DNA of 64,000 nucleotides from DASVUS01 sp036388675 (GTDB lineage Bacteria > Armatimonadota > Abditibacteriia > Abditibacteriales > Abditibacteriaceae). Positions within the stretch are counted from its first letter, which is position 1, and every line of letters starts with the position of its first letter. A model generated the notes under the pieces. It was not told the origin of the DNA. It worked only from the letters and a program-made list of their open reading frames with translations, and did no database searches. Positions 51,344 to 60,321 of the stretch are shown here, in pieces. The DNA is taken from the NCBI GenBank assembly GCA_036388675.1, contig DASVRI010000042.1:62001-126000 (forward strand). The letters run 5' to 3'. Made by a program: the position numbers and the translations under genes.

Positions 51344-54300
51344 ACACGCTCCCGCTCGGCAGTCAGCGGAACGGAAGGCTGCGCGCCCAAGGCATCCGGC
51401 AAAACAATGTCCCTGGAGATCAAGTCGGTGCCGGAAGGCTGTTGCGCGGCGAGCAACCCACCGTCTCCGGCGACTGCCAGCACGAGAACCTCGACCTCAC
51501 CTTTGCGACCCTGCTCGATTTCGCGCAGGAACATCTCGCGTCCGGCTTGCATCGGTAAGTAGTCAAGGCCGCTCTTGGCCAGATGTTCGCGCAGCAGCGG
51601 CGACGCCATCCCGGTGCCCTCCCACGGCCCCCAGCCGATGGAAACCACGCGCGCCGGCCACTTGCGGTCGAGTTCGGCTGCGAGCTTGTTCAGGGCCTCG
51701 TTCGCCGCCGCGTAATCGGTCTGTCCCGCATTGCCCAGGCGCGCCGCAATCGAGGAGAAGAACACCACCAGCCGCAACGATTCGGGGCGCAACGCGCGCG
51801 CCAGAGTTTTAGCCGCAACGACTTTTGTATCGAACACGCGGTTGAACGATTCCGGTGTTTTCCTGGTCACTAAACTGTCTTCAATGACGCCTGCACCATG
51901 AATCACGCCGTCGATGCGTCCGTGCTTTTGATATACGGCGGCAATAAGCGCCTCAAAGGCTTCGCTGTTGCGCACGTCCAGCGAGTGATACTCATAGCGC
52001 GCGCCCAAAGACCTTAGCCGCTCCAGATTGGAGCGAATTTCACGCGCATGGATAATGGTCTGATACTCGGCTTCGATGGCGGTCGGCGTGGCCGTTTCTG
52101 CGCGCTCTTTGTGCCGCGCTGCGAGTACTCGCTTTATGTCCGCTGGCGTCGTCAGCGCAGCGGTGGCCGCGTCTTCCGCGCCGGGCAGGGGAGAACGGCC
52201 CACCAGAACCAGCGTCGGCTGGTAGCGCGCCGCCAGTTCTTCACACACCGCTGCCGTGATGCCGCGCGCACCGCCAGTTACCAGTAAAACCGAACCGGCA
52301 TCGAGCGCTTGCGTGGCATCGTTATTGTCTAGTTCGGCTGCTACGGCTTGAAGAATGCTGCGTCCGGCGGACGTGTAGCCAACTTCCACCGTTGCATCCG
52401 TGGTCGTGATTTCGGCCAGCAGTTGGGGCAATAAAAATTCTTCGCTTTGCGCGGGATCAACGTCGAGCGCCTTGATGGCGACTTCGGGCCACTCGCGCGC
52501 CAGCGACTTCAGGAATCCGGCGATGGCTGCCTGTCCGGGACGGAAGATGGCCGGTTGAGTTTCCAATCCGAAAGTACCGCCCAGGCCGGTCACGGCGAGG
52601 ATGCCGCCCCTGGCCGCGCGCAACTCTTCGCCGAAAGCTTGGGTTAATAAGAAAAGGCTCTTGACCTCAATGCAGTCTTCGTCGGCGTCTTGCGGTGGAT
52701 CAAGCGCCAGCAAGTGGCACAACGCCGTGACTTTGCCATGCTGCTCGCCGATTAAAACTTTCAGTTCCTGCACCGATTCGCCCGACAACAGGTTTGCCTC
52801 ATAGACGCCGGCTCCCACGCTACGCGCCGATGCTCCGTGGCGCACCAGGGCCCCGTTGACGCCCGCCGAATGCAGGGCCGTTAGCAGTTCGCGGGCACGG
52901 GCGGAATTGTCCTCTGTCACCAGAATAACGTCATGCTCGCTCAGTTCTCGCTGCCCTTCGCCCAGCGGCGCGGACGAACTGCGCACAACGAAGCGCCGCA
53001 CATTGCGCGGTTGGACGGATGCGCCTTCGAGAGCGGATGCGGAAGTTGTGTTGTGGTTCTTCGGCATTGCTACGGTGGCGGACGCCGCTTCCGGCAGCGC
53101 TTGAGTACTCGCAGTGGCCAGCGTAAGTTCGGGCGCCTCCGGCATGGAACTAGAGTCAATGGAATCGGTTGCTTCGGCGACTTCTTCCTCCAGCCACTCG
53201 ATGACCTCGCGCAGCGTGCGCAGGCGCGCGATCTTCATGAAATATTCTTCCTGGTTGAACTCTCCTCCACTCATGCCCAGGCGGTCGCGCAAGCTGGAGA
53301 AAATCTCCGTGCGCTTGATGGAGTCGATGCCCAGATCGGCTTCCATGTTCTGATCGAGTTCCAGCATCTCGACGGGATAACCGGTAAATTCGCTGACCAT
53401 GTCCAGAACCAACGCCTCCAAATCTGTGTCGTCGGTGATGGTGCCGGCTGTCGCGACTGGCTCGACATGTGCGGGCACTTCCGGTTCAGGCGTCGCATGT
53501 GCCAGTGTGATGGAGGCCGTTGCATTGGAGCCCGCGTCCGCGTGATAGCCGTTGGTGCCGTTCGAGGTTGCTACCGCTGTGGTCTCGAACTCCGGCGCAT
53601 GAGTCGAAATCGGTGCTACAGAAATCGGAGGCGCGGCGACCGGCTGCATGATAGATGGCATTGCGGCTGGCGGCATGACGGGGGCAGGTTGCGCGACCGG
53701 GGCCGCAACGACTACCGCTCGTGGCTGCGCGGGGACGACTTGCGGCGGCACAGTCGTATTTTGCGGCATCGGCTGGCCGCTCGTGCCGGCGAAATAGGCT
53801 TGCACCACGGTTTGCTGTGTCGCCAGGAACTGCGCCATCAACTGTTGGCGTTGCGCCTGCGCCTGCGATTGATGCTCCAGAAAACTTTGCATCGATGCCT
53901 GGAACTGCGCCATCACGCCGGCTGCGCTGTTGGCATCAACAGCCTGAGCGAGTGGTGCCAGCTGACCAGGCACCACCAGCGGAACCTGAGTGGCCGTTAC
54001 AACTGCGGGCAGCGCCGTGCCTGGCATTGCCATTGTTGGCGTTGCCACTGTTGGTGTTGTTGCAGTTGGCGCGATGGGTGCCGATGCGGCTGCGGATGAA
54101 GAAACGGAAGGGGGCATCGCAGTGGAAGGCATGGTCATAGTTTTATGCTCGGCTAGGTTATGAATTTGCTTCGTGGACGAAGCGGCCAAGGAATGATGAG
54201 TACTCGTATGAGGTGTGGCATTCGGTGTTGGTATGGCAGCGGGTGCGACAACACTCGAAGTGGTGGCTCGATGCGCAATCTCGCGCAAGGGCTTTGCTTT

Positions 54301-57300
54301 TCCGCCATCTACGACCCAGGTTGTGGGCGACGGCTCTTTCGCGGGTTGTGCGATGGCTTCAACCGTCAGCGGCACGATGTTGCATCCGGCAAACAGCTTT
54401 TCGGTGCGTAGCGCGACACCACTTACGAAGAGACGACCAATGGTTTCCAGGAAATCGGTGACGCCGTTTGCGGCAGCGCCGTTTGCGGCAGCGTTGCGAT
54501 TGGTGGCCAGAATCGTGGCCGTGCGTCCGCTCAGAGTGGAGCGCGTCAGCGACGACAGAACGGCTTTTGGCCCCACTTCCACGAAGAGGCGCGCTCCCGC
54601 CTGGTACATGTGCTCGATCTGATCTTTGAAGAGCACGGTTTCGGTCAGGTGCTCGACCAGCAGGCGTCTCGTGGCATCGGCGTCGGCGGGATATGGCTGC
54701 GCCGTGCGATTGGAATAAACCGGAATGTGCCCCGGCGTGAACTCAATGTCTTGGAGGATGGGCGTCAGGCGCTCGGCAGCCGGGCGTGCTTCGGGGATGT
54801 GGAAGCCGGCGGAAACGGCCAGCCTTTGATAAGACAGCATCGCCTCATCCAGGCGTGGCAGAATGGCTTCGATGGCGGCCACAGTGCCTCCGATGACAGC
54901 CTGTTCCGGCGCGTTCTGCGAGGCGATGCTGACGCCGCTATCGCTGCCCAGAATGGGCGCCAGCTCCTCGGCGCTTGCGCGCACCGCGACAAGGCCGACG
55001 GTGCCGCATCCCTGCGTTTCCTGCACGATGCGACCACGCTGTTCCGAAAGCCGCATCATGTCAGCGAAATTCAGGACGCCCGCAGCGTGCAGCGCCACAT
55101 ATTCGCCGTAGCTATGGCCGCCCAGCATGTCCGGCTCGATGCCCAACTCGCGCAGCATGACCAGCATAGCGTAATTGGCAGCGCCCAGCGCAGGCTGCGC
55201 GAGCCACGTCTGGTCGAGATGCGCACGCTGCTCCTTTTCTTCCGCGATGGAGTAGGCGGGCGGCGGGAAAATCGTGCTGCTCAAGGGCTTTGGCAAAACG
55301 CCATCGAGTACTCGATCCGCCTCTTCAAAGGCTTCGCGCACAACCGGCAAATACAACGCCATCTCGCCCAGCATGTTGAGGTGCTGCGAACCCTGGCCGG
55401 GGAATAGAAACGCGATCTTGCCATCCACCGGCTGTTCGCCCAGAGCAATGGGGCCGCTTTCGAGGCCGTCGCCGTCGCTGTGTAGCGTTTGCACGGCTGT
55501 GGCTAAGCGCGTGCGCAATTCCTCGACAGTGCCGGCGACGATTGCCAGACGGCAGTCGCCGCGTGCCTTGCCCAATTCCCGTTGCAGCATCGCCGCGACA
55601 TCGACCAGGTGCGGTGCTTTCTTGTTCTCGACGCTTTTACCCAGAGCTTCGTGCAACGTTTGCAGTTGCTTCGCCAGGTCGGGGCGCGAGGCGGCGCGGA
55701 ACAGGAACAGCTCCGCCGGTCTGTGCGTGTTAGCCGGGGCATTGCCTGGAAACTCTTCAAGCACCGCATGGAAATTGGTGCCGCCAAAACCAAAGGCGCT
55801 AACCGCTGCACGGCGTGGAACTGAGTTGCCGGGTGAAGCTGCGTTTCCGAACCAGGGCCGCGCTTGAGTGTTCAGGTAAAACGGAGTTGAGCGGTCGCGC
55901 GCGGCTTCAGTCGGCTCGTTGGCAAGCGTTGGCGGCAGCGTGCGATGATGTAGAGCCAGCGTTGCTTTGATTAATCCGGCGATGCCGGCAGCGTTTTTGG
56001 TGTGGCCGATCATCGACTTGACCGAACCCAGCGCACAGTTTTGTGGCGCAGCTCCGGCTTCGACGAACACACGGCGCATGCTTTCCAGTTCGGTGCGGTC
56101 GCCAACGACGGTGCCTGTGCCGTGCGCTTCGGCCAACCCGACCGAAGACGGCGTGAACTCCAGCCCTTCGTAGGCGCGCTGCATAGCGCGGCGCTGCCCG
56201 TTAATTGAAGGTGCTGTGAGGCTTTTGTCGCGGCCATCGCTGCCGCCGGCGATGCCGCGCAGCACGGCATACACCTTGTCGCCGTCACGCACCGCGTCGT
56301 CCAGTCGCTTCAACAGGATGGCGGCCACGCCTTCGCCAATAGCGATGCCGTCGGATTTCGCATCGAAGGGACGGCAGCGACCCGTGGGCGACAATGCGTG
56401 CGTCTTGCTGAACACCAGGAAGCTGAACGGGCTTTGCTGCGTGTCCACGCCGCCGACCACAACGAGATCACTTGTGCCGTGACGCAGTTCCTTGACACCG
56501 GCTTCGACCGCCGCAAGTGATGAGGCACAAGCCGCATCCAGCGTGTAATTGGGGCCACCCAGGTCGAAGCGGCTGGCGACACGTCCCGCCGCGACGTTAA
56601 CGAGAATCCCAGGAAAACTGTCCTCAGTCATCTCCGGTAGGATTTGATGCAGACCGTCGAGTACTCGCTGGCGTGTCGCCTCATCCAGGTCGGGGATTTC
56701 GTGCAGATATTGCTCAATCATGCAGCGCGCGCCGTAAGCTAAACCCAGGTCGGCCATGCCGCCGCCGGCACCGATGATGACGCCGGTGCGTTCGCGCGTA
56801 AAGGGGCGCCTGTCGTAGCCAGAGTCTTGCAGGGCCTGACGCACGACTTCCAGCATCAACAACTGCATTGGCTCGACAGAGGCCAGAGTGTTGGGAATGA
56901 TGCCGTAGGAGAGCGGATCAAAGTGAATCGGGTCGATAAAGCCGCCCCACTTCGACACCACGCGGTCGGGCACTTTGGGGTCGGGATTGTAAAAGATGTC
57001 GGCGTTCCAACGATCGCGCGGCACTTCGGTTATGGCGTCGTGCTTCTGTAAAATGTTCGTCCACAACTCGTGCGGGTCTGACGCGCCGGGATACAAGCAC
57101 CCCATGCCAATAATGGCAATGGGCTGGTGCAGCTCTTTGAGTTGAAGCGTTGCGGTGGCGGCGCTTTTCTGCTGCGCGGCGAAAGCTTGCAGTTTCTCGG
57201 TTGAGCCGTGCGACACGCATCCGTGCAACTCTTCGATGGTGATGACCTTGTCGCGCAAAGCCGCTACTTCACCGATCATGTACATGCCTTCACGCTTTTG

Positions 57301-59337
57301 CCGCTCGACCGGCACCTCGGTCAGCGCACTGTTGGGCGCAGCATCCGTCACAATATCGGCGTAGGTATCGCCCCGAGTACTCGCTTCCAGTGTTTGCGAC
57401 AAATCGCTTTGCGACAAATCGGCTTGCAGCGCGCTCTCGCCACGCGACACGCCTTTCGATGCGATGCGCAGGCGACCCAGGTTCAATGCTTCTAATTCGC
57501 GGCGCGCCTCTTCGGGCGTGGCGCCATCTTGCAGCAAGCGGCGTTTGGTGGCGGTGAACTCGGCGGCGTAAGAAGTCGGTGCGCAGCGAATGGCGTGGCC
57601 GCCTTCGGTATCGAGCAGAACGGTATCGCGACAGGCGAGTGCTTCTTCCTGAAACGTGGGAATAATGGCGCCGCTTTGCACCGCTTCGGATGTGAACAAA
57701 TAGGCTGTGCCCATCAGCACGCCGATGCGAATGCCCGCTGCCGTGGCCTTAGCCGCCAGCGCCGACACCATCGCCGCCGATAAGTCATCGTGAATGCCGC
57801 CCGCGAACAAAACATGAATTGGTTCGGCGTTCTTGTTCTCTTTGCCGGTTTCTTCCTGAAAGTCGAGCAGCACATCGAGCGCCGATTCCCACAGCATGAA
57901 GCTCGACAGCGGCCCGACGTGTCCGCCACACTCGCGCCCTTCAAAAATAAAGCGACGGCTGCCCTGGCGCAGAAACATCTCCAACAAGCGCGGCGACGGC
58001 GCGTGAATATAAGTGGCGATGCCCTGCGCCTCCAGTGCCTGCGCCTGATCGGGACGGCCACCAGCCAGCAATGCGTAGCGTGGTTTGGTTTTTAAAACGG
58101 CGCGCATCTGCTCGTTGCGCAGTTCCGCCGGAACGAAACCTAGAATGCCGACGCCCCAGGGCCGCTCACCCAGCAGTTCACTTGTTTCCTGGAGCAAACG
58201 CTCCACAGCCGCTTCGCGCAGCAACGCCAACGCGAGAAACGGCAAGCCGCCGCCGCGCGCAACTGCGTCCGCAAAAGGCGCTACATCGCTAACGCGCGTC
58301 ATCGGGCCCTGGAAAATGGGAAAACGCAAACCATGAGACTGCGCGAATTCGCTGTGTGGACGAAGAGAAAGTTTTTCAGCGGCCAGAGTAACGTTGTCCG
58401 TGACATGCTGCCGATAAGCGCGCAAAATGCCGTCTACAGTGCGATAGCGCGCCGCCAGACGCGAAGCCAGCGCGGCATCTTGTCCCAGCGGACAAAGCGG
58501 CTCTGAATTGGTTGTGGCGAGTACTCGAAAGAGCGCCGTTTGAAACTCGACAGCACTGGCGCCGCTCGCTTCCAGGTTTTGTAACTTTTTGATGTGCTCT
58601 TTGCCGCGCAGGCGATGCACGCGAAACGGCACGCCCAACGATTCGCCCAGGCAGATGGTTTCCGTGCCATCCATGGCGGCGATTTGTGAACGCAAAGCGG
58701 ACGGCAAATCGGCTTCTTCGGCCAAGGCCAGTTGATTGTCGAGCAAAATGCCCTGCGCTCCCGCAACGCGACAGGCCGCCGCCGTGTGTGGCCCGATGCC
58801 GCCCTGCGCCCACAGAGGAAGCATGTTTTGTTGTTGCAAACGCTGCAAGAGCACAAAAGTCGATTCCGTGCCGACACGGCCACCACTTTCGTTGCCTTTG
58901 GCCACCAATCCGTCAACTCCCGCATCGCTTGCCTGCTGGGCTTCCTCAACCGATACAGTTTCGCGAAAGATGCGCCTGGCCAGTGGTCGCAGGGCGTCTC
59001 GTGCCGCGGCGAGTGCCGCGCTGTCACATTGGCCTGCCAACACAATGAGGTCGAGAACGGGGGTTCCTGCGTCATTTTCTGCATTGCCGCGCAGCGCTTC
59101 CAATAGCGGCACAATGGCAACGACCTGAGACACTTCAATGCGTAACCCGAAACGCTGGCCCATTGCATTGCGCAGCGTACAAAGCTGCTCTTGAAGAAGA
59201 GCGCTCAATGACATTGCGCCGCTTAAACGCGCTGCATCAACGATGGCCAGCGCACCGGCGCGTCCGGCGGCAAGCAAAACGTCAAGGCGCGTTGATCCTA
59301 TCGGCGACAGAACACCGATTTCGAATTCTTGTTTCAT
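51340..59337 (-). CDS. Type I lipid/polyketide synthase: NMO(ER)-KS-AT-ACP-KR
   Basis: A synthase of 2665 residues. The N-terminus is a nitronate monooxygenase-type FMN domain like the PfaD/enoyl-reductase of PUFA synthases: a degenerate barrel (about 1-260) and a typical one (about 335-640; FPIFQGPMTRVSDVAPFA and ECGGHVGP). Next are a ketosynthase (about 735-1180; Cys in D-A-A-C-A-S-S near 934, E-A-H-G-T-G-T, G-H-T-K-N-A-A-G), an acyltransferase (about 1305-1600; active Ser in G-H-S-Y-G-E-Y near 1409), a low-complexity Ala/Thr/Pro/Gln linker (about 1660-1950), one ACP (Ser in L-G-I-D-S-I-K-R near 2004) and a ketoreductase (about 2300-2620; LLVTGGARGITAAV, Tyr in Q-T-D-Y-A-A-A-N). Together with the next gene it supplies all steps of reducing chain elongation. 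Its own promoter is at 59483-59511. Confidence 0.92.
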   Translation of the reverse strand: MKQEFEIGVLSPIGSTRLDVLLAAGRAGALAIVDAARLSGAMSLSALLQEQLCTLRNAMGQRFGLRIEVSQVVAIVPLLEALRGNAENDAGTPVLDLIVLAGQCDSAALAAARDALRPLARRIFRETVSVEEAQQASDAGVDGLVAKGNESGGRVGTESTFVLLQRLQQQNMLPLWAQGGIGPHTAAACRVAGAQGILLDNQLALAEEADLPSALRSQIAAMDGTETICLGESLGVPFRVHRLRGKEHIKKLQNLEASGASAVEFQTALFRVLATTNSEPLCPLGQDAALASRLAARYRTVDGILRAYRQHVTDNVTLAAEKLSLRPHSEFAQSHGLRFPIFQGPMTRVSDVAPFADAVARGGGLPFLALALLREAAVERLLQETSELLGERPWGVGILGFVPAELRNEQMRAVLKTKPRYALLAGGRPDQAQALEAQGIATYIHAPSPRLLEMFLRQGSRRFIFEGRECGGHVGPLSSFMLWESALDVLLDFQEETGKENKNAEPIHVLFAGGIHDDLSAAMVSALAAKATAAGIRIGVLMGTAYLFTSEAVQSGAIIPTFQEEALACRDTVLLDTEGGHAIRCAPTSYAAEFTATKRRLLQDGATPEEARRELEALNLGRLRIASKGVSRGESALQADLSQSDLSQTLEASTRGDTYADIVTDAAPNSALTEVPVERQKREGMYMIGEVAALRDKVITIEELHGCVSHGSTEKLQAFAAQQKSAATATLQLKELHQPIAIIGMGCLYPGASDPHELWTNILQKHDAITEVPRDRWNADIFYNPDPKVPDRVVSKWGGFIDPIHFDPLSYGIIPNTLASVEPMQLLMLEVVRQALQDSGYDRRPFTRERTGVIIGAGGGMADLGLAYGARCMIEQYLHEIPDLDEATRQRVLDGLHQILPEMTEDSFPGILVNVAAGRVASRFDLGGPNYTLDAACASSLAAVEAGVKELRHGTSDLVVVGGVDTQQSPFSFLVFSKTHALSPTGRCRPFDAKSDGIAIGEGVAAILLKRLDDAVRDGDKVYAVLRGIAGGSDGRDKSLTAPSINGQRRAMQRAYEGLEFTPSSVGLAEAHGTGTVVGDRTELESMRRVFVEAGAAPQNCALGSVKSMIGHTKNAAGIAGLIKATLALHHRTLPPTLANEPTEAARDRSTPFYLNTQARPWFGNAASPGNSVPRRAAVSAFGFGGTNFHAVLEEFPGNAPANTHRPAELFLFRAASRPDLAKQLQTLHEALGKSVENKKAPHLVDVAAMLQRELGKARGDCRLAIVAGTVEELRTRLATAVQTLHSDGDGLESGPIALGEQPVDGKIAFLFPGQGSQHLNMLGEMALYLPVVREAFEEADRVLDGVLPKPLSSTIFPPPAYSIAEEKEQRAHLDQTWLAQPALGAANYAMLVMLRELGIEPDMLGGHSYGEYVALHAAGVLNFADMMRLSEQRGRIVQETQGCGTVGLVAVRASAEELAPILGSDSGVSIASQNAPEQAVIGGTVAAIEAILPRLDEAMLSYQRLAVSAGFHIPEARPAAERLTPILQDIEFTPGHIPVYSNRTAQPYPADADATRRLLVEHLTETVLFKDQIEHMYQAGARLFVEVGPKAVLSSLTRSTLSGRTATILATNRNAAANGAAANGVTDFLETIGRLFVSGVALRTEKLFAGCNIVPLTVEAIAQPAKEPSPTTWVVDGGKAKPLREIAHRATTSSVVAPAAIPTPNATPHTSTHHSLAASSTKQIHNLAEHKTMTMPSTAMPPSVSSSAAASAPIAPTATTPTVATPTMAMPGTALPAVVTATQVPLVVPGQLAPLAQAVDANSAAGVMAQFQASMQSFLEHQSQAQAQRQQLMAQFLATQQTVVQAYFAGTSGQPMPQNTTVPPQVVPAQPRAVVVAAPVAQPAPVMPPAAMPSIMQPVAAPPISVAPISTHAPEFETTAVATSNGTNGYHADAGSNATASITLAHATPEPEVPAHVEPVATAGTITDDTDLEALVLDMVSEFTGYPVEMLELDQNMEADLGIDSIKRTEIFSSLRDRLGMSGGEFNQEEYFMKIARLRTLREVIEWLEEEVAEATDSIDSSSMPEAPELTLATASTQALPEAASATVAMPKNHNTTSASALEGASVQPRNVRRFVVRSSSAPLGEGQRELSEHDVILVTEDNSARARELLTALHSAGVNGALVRHGASARSVGAGVYEANLLSGESVQELKVLIGEQHGKVTALCHLLALDPPQDADEDCIEVKSLFLLTQAFGEELRAARGGILAVTGLGGTFGLETQPAIFRPGQAAIAGFLKSLAREWPEVAIKALDVDPAQSEEFLLPQLLAEITTTDATVEVGYTSAGRSILQAVAAELDNNDATQALDAGSVLLVTGGARGITAAVCEELAARYQPTLVLVGRSPLPGAEDAATAALTTPADIKRVLAARHKERAETATPTAIEAEYQTIIHAREIRSNLERLRSLGARYEYHSLDVRNSEAFEALIAAVYQKHGRIDGVIHGAGVIEDSLVTRKTPESFNRVFDTKVVAAKTLARALRPESLRLVVFFSSIAARLGNAGQTDYAAANEALNKLAAELDRKWPARVVSIGWGPWEGTGMASPLLREHLAKSGLDYLPMQAGREMFLREIEQGRKGEVEVLVLAVAGDGGLLAAQQPSGTDLISRDIVLPDALGAQPSVPLTAERERV

Positions 59338-59482
59338 TCAGAACACTTAATGGCCAGCCTGTCGTCACCTTTTAGGTGTCTTAGACGGCACCAAAGTTAT
59401 AAAAGGTGGATTGTGATGCCGCGGGGCATCTTGATGGAAACCCCGTACTAAAATTGCCGATACACCATAGTTCCGATTGCGG

Positions 59483-59511
59483 ATTATAAATCAGTGTTAA
59501 GGATGTGACAA
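59483..59511 (-). promoter_or_regulatory. Sigma-70-type promoter for the lipid synthase operon
   Basis: On the minus strand, TTGTCA (59511-59506) and a perfect TATAAT (59488-59483) are separated by 17 bases. It faces the synthase ATG at 59337, giving a leader of about 140 bases. Confidence 0.7.
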
Positions 59512-59600
59512 AATACGGCGAATATTATAACCGAAGCCAAAATCTTTTCCGGCCCTGCTATAACAAATTAACCAAGACAATGTTCTGAGTACTCGCTTTT

Positions 59601-59627
59601 GCGTCCGGTGCGTCCGGTGCGTCCGGC
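59601..59627. repeat. 9-bp tandem repeat
   Basis: Three copies of gcgtccggt lie directly after a GAGTACTC copy (59587-59594), in the divergent gap between the synthase and the small secreted protein. The gap 59338-59880 otherwise contains the synthase promoter and, at 59754-59759, a TTGACA that could be the -35 box of the small secreted protein with a poor -10. Confidence 0.8.
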
Positions 59628-59880
59628 AGTTGCTGCTTCTCTGTCGGTTAATAAGGTGCTGTGAATGGAAGCTGTGTTGCTGGCACGCCCTTTGCAAACT
59701 CTTGCATCTTGAAATCGTGCTGGCGCGGCGGCAAAGAAGCACGGGAGATTGCGTTGACACAACGCTCCCTTGCAAAGCTAAAAACTTCCGCCGATAATAA
59801 CGCGCTGAGTCACAAAGTCGTTTTGACGAGAAGTTGTCGGAGCCGTTTGTCCCTCATCCCACAAACTAAGGAGGTGCACA

Positions 59881-60153
59881 ATGCGCAAGCTCTTTGTTGT
59901 TGTCATGCTGGCTGCACTGGCTCTGTTAGGTGCTGTTATGGCCCCGCAGGCTCAGGCTCAAACGCAGTACCCGGACGTTCGCACTCTGACGCCCTTCACA
60001 CAGCAGGCGAACTATATGTCGCTGCCCGGCTACCTGCGTTACAGCTACTTGCTGACGGCAGGCCGCTGGATTTCTCGTGAAGAAGCTGAGGAAGCCGTTC
60101 GCCAGCAAGGCGCCCCCACGGGCACAACCGCCACAGCCGGCACGGCGGGCTAA
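59881..60153 (+). CDS. Small secreted protein of unknown function
   Basis: A protein of 90 residues with a clear signal peptide (MRKLFVVVMLAALALLGAVM and onwards, cleavage near A-Q-A-Q). The mature part of about 64 residues begins Q-T-Q-Y-P-D-V and continues with TPFTQQANYMSLPGYLRYSY and a charged helix around ISREEAEEAVRQQ, ending in a Gly/Thr/Ala tail. I recognise no family. The strong AAGGAGGTG ribosome-binding site and a proper terminator (60267-60306) suggest high expression. The Y-P-D-V just after the signal peptide is shared with the SLH protein at 63700, where it starts the SLH domain. Confidence 0.75.
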   Translation: MRKLFVVVMLAALALLGAVMAPQAQAQTQYPDVRTLTPFTQQANYMSLPGYLRYSYLLTAGRWISREEAEEAVRQQGAPTGTTATAGTAG

Positions 60154-60266
60154 GCTTTCGAGCTTTTAGGCGGCTTTTGTAAGCGGTTGAGTTCATCCCT
60201 GTTAGCGCCTCTCCGCATGGAAGGGCTTTAATTGGAACGAACCCACGTGTAAACTCAACGTCACAC

Positions 60267-60306
60267 ACCGACACCGTCAAGGCATTTGGCGGTGTCGGTA
60301 TTTTTT
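60267..60306 (+). terminator. Rho-independent terminator
   Basis: Arms accgacaccg (60267-60276) and cggtgtcggt (60290-60299) are followed by attttttg. It ends the small secreted-protein transcript just before the next gene's start. Confidence 0.88.
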
Positions 60307-60321
60307 GAAGGAAGTTTCTCC

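Noticed and set aside
59754..59784. Promoter for the small secreted protein at 59881
   Set aside because: TTGACA at 59754 is perfect, but the -10 candidates have poor match or spacing, so it is mentioned only in passing.
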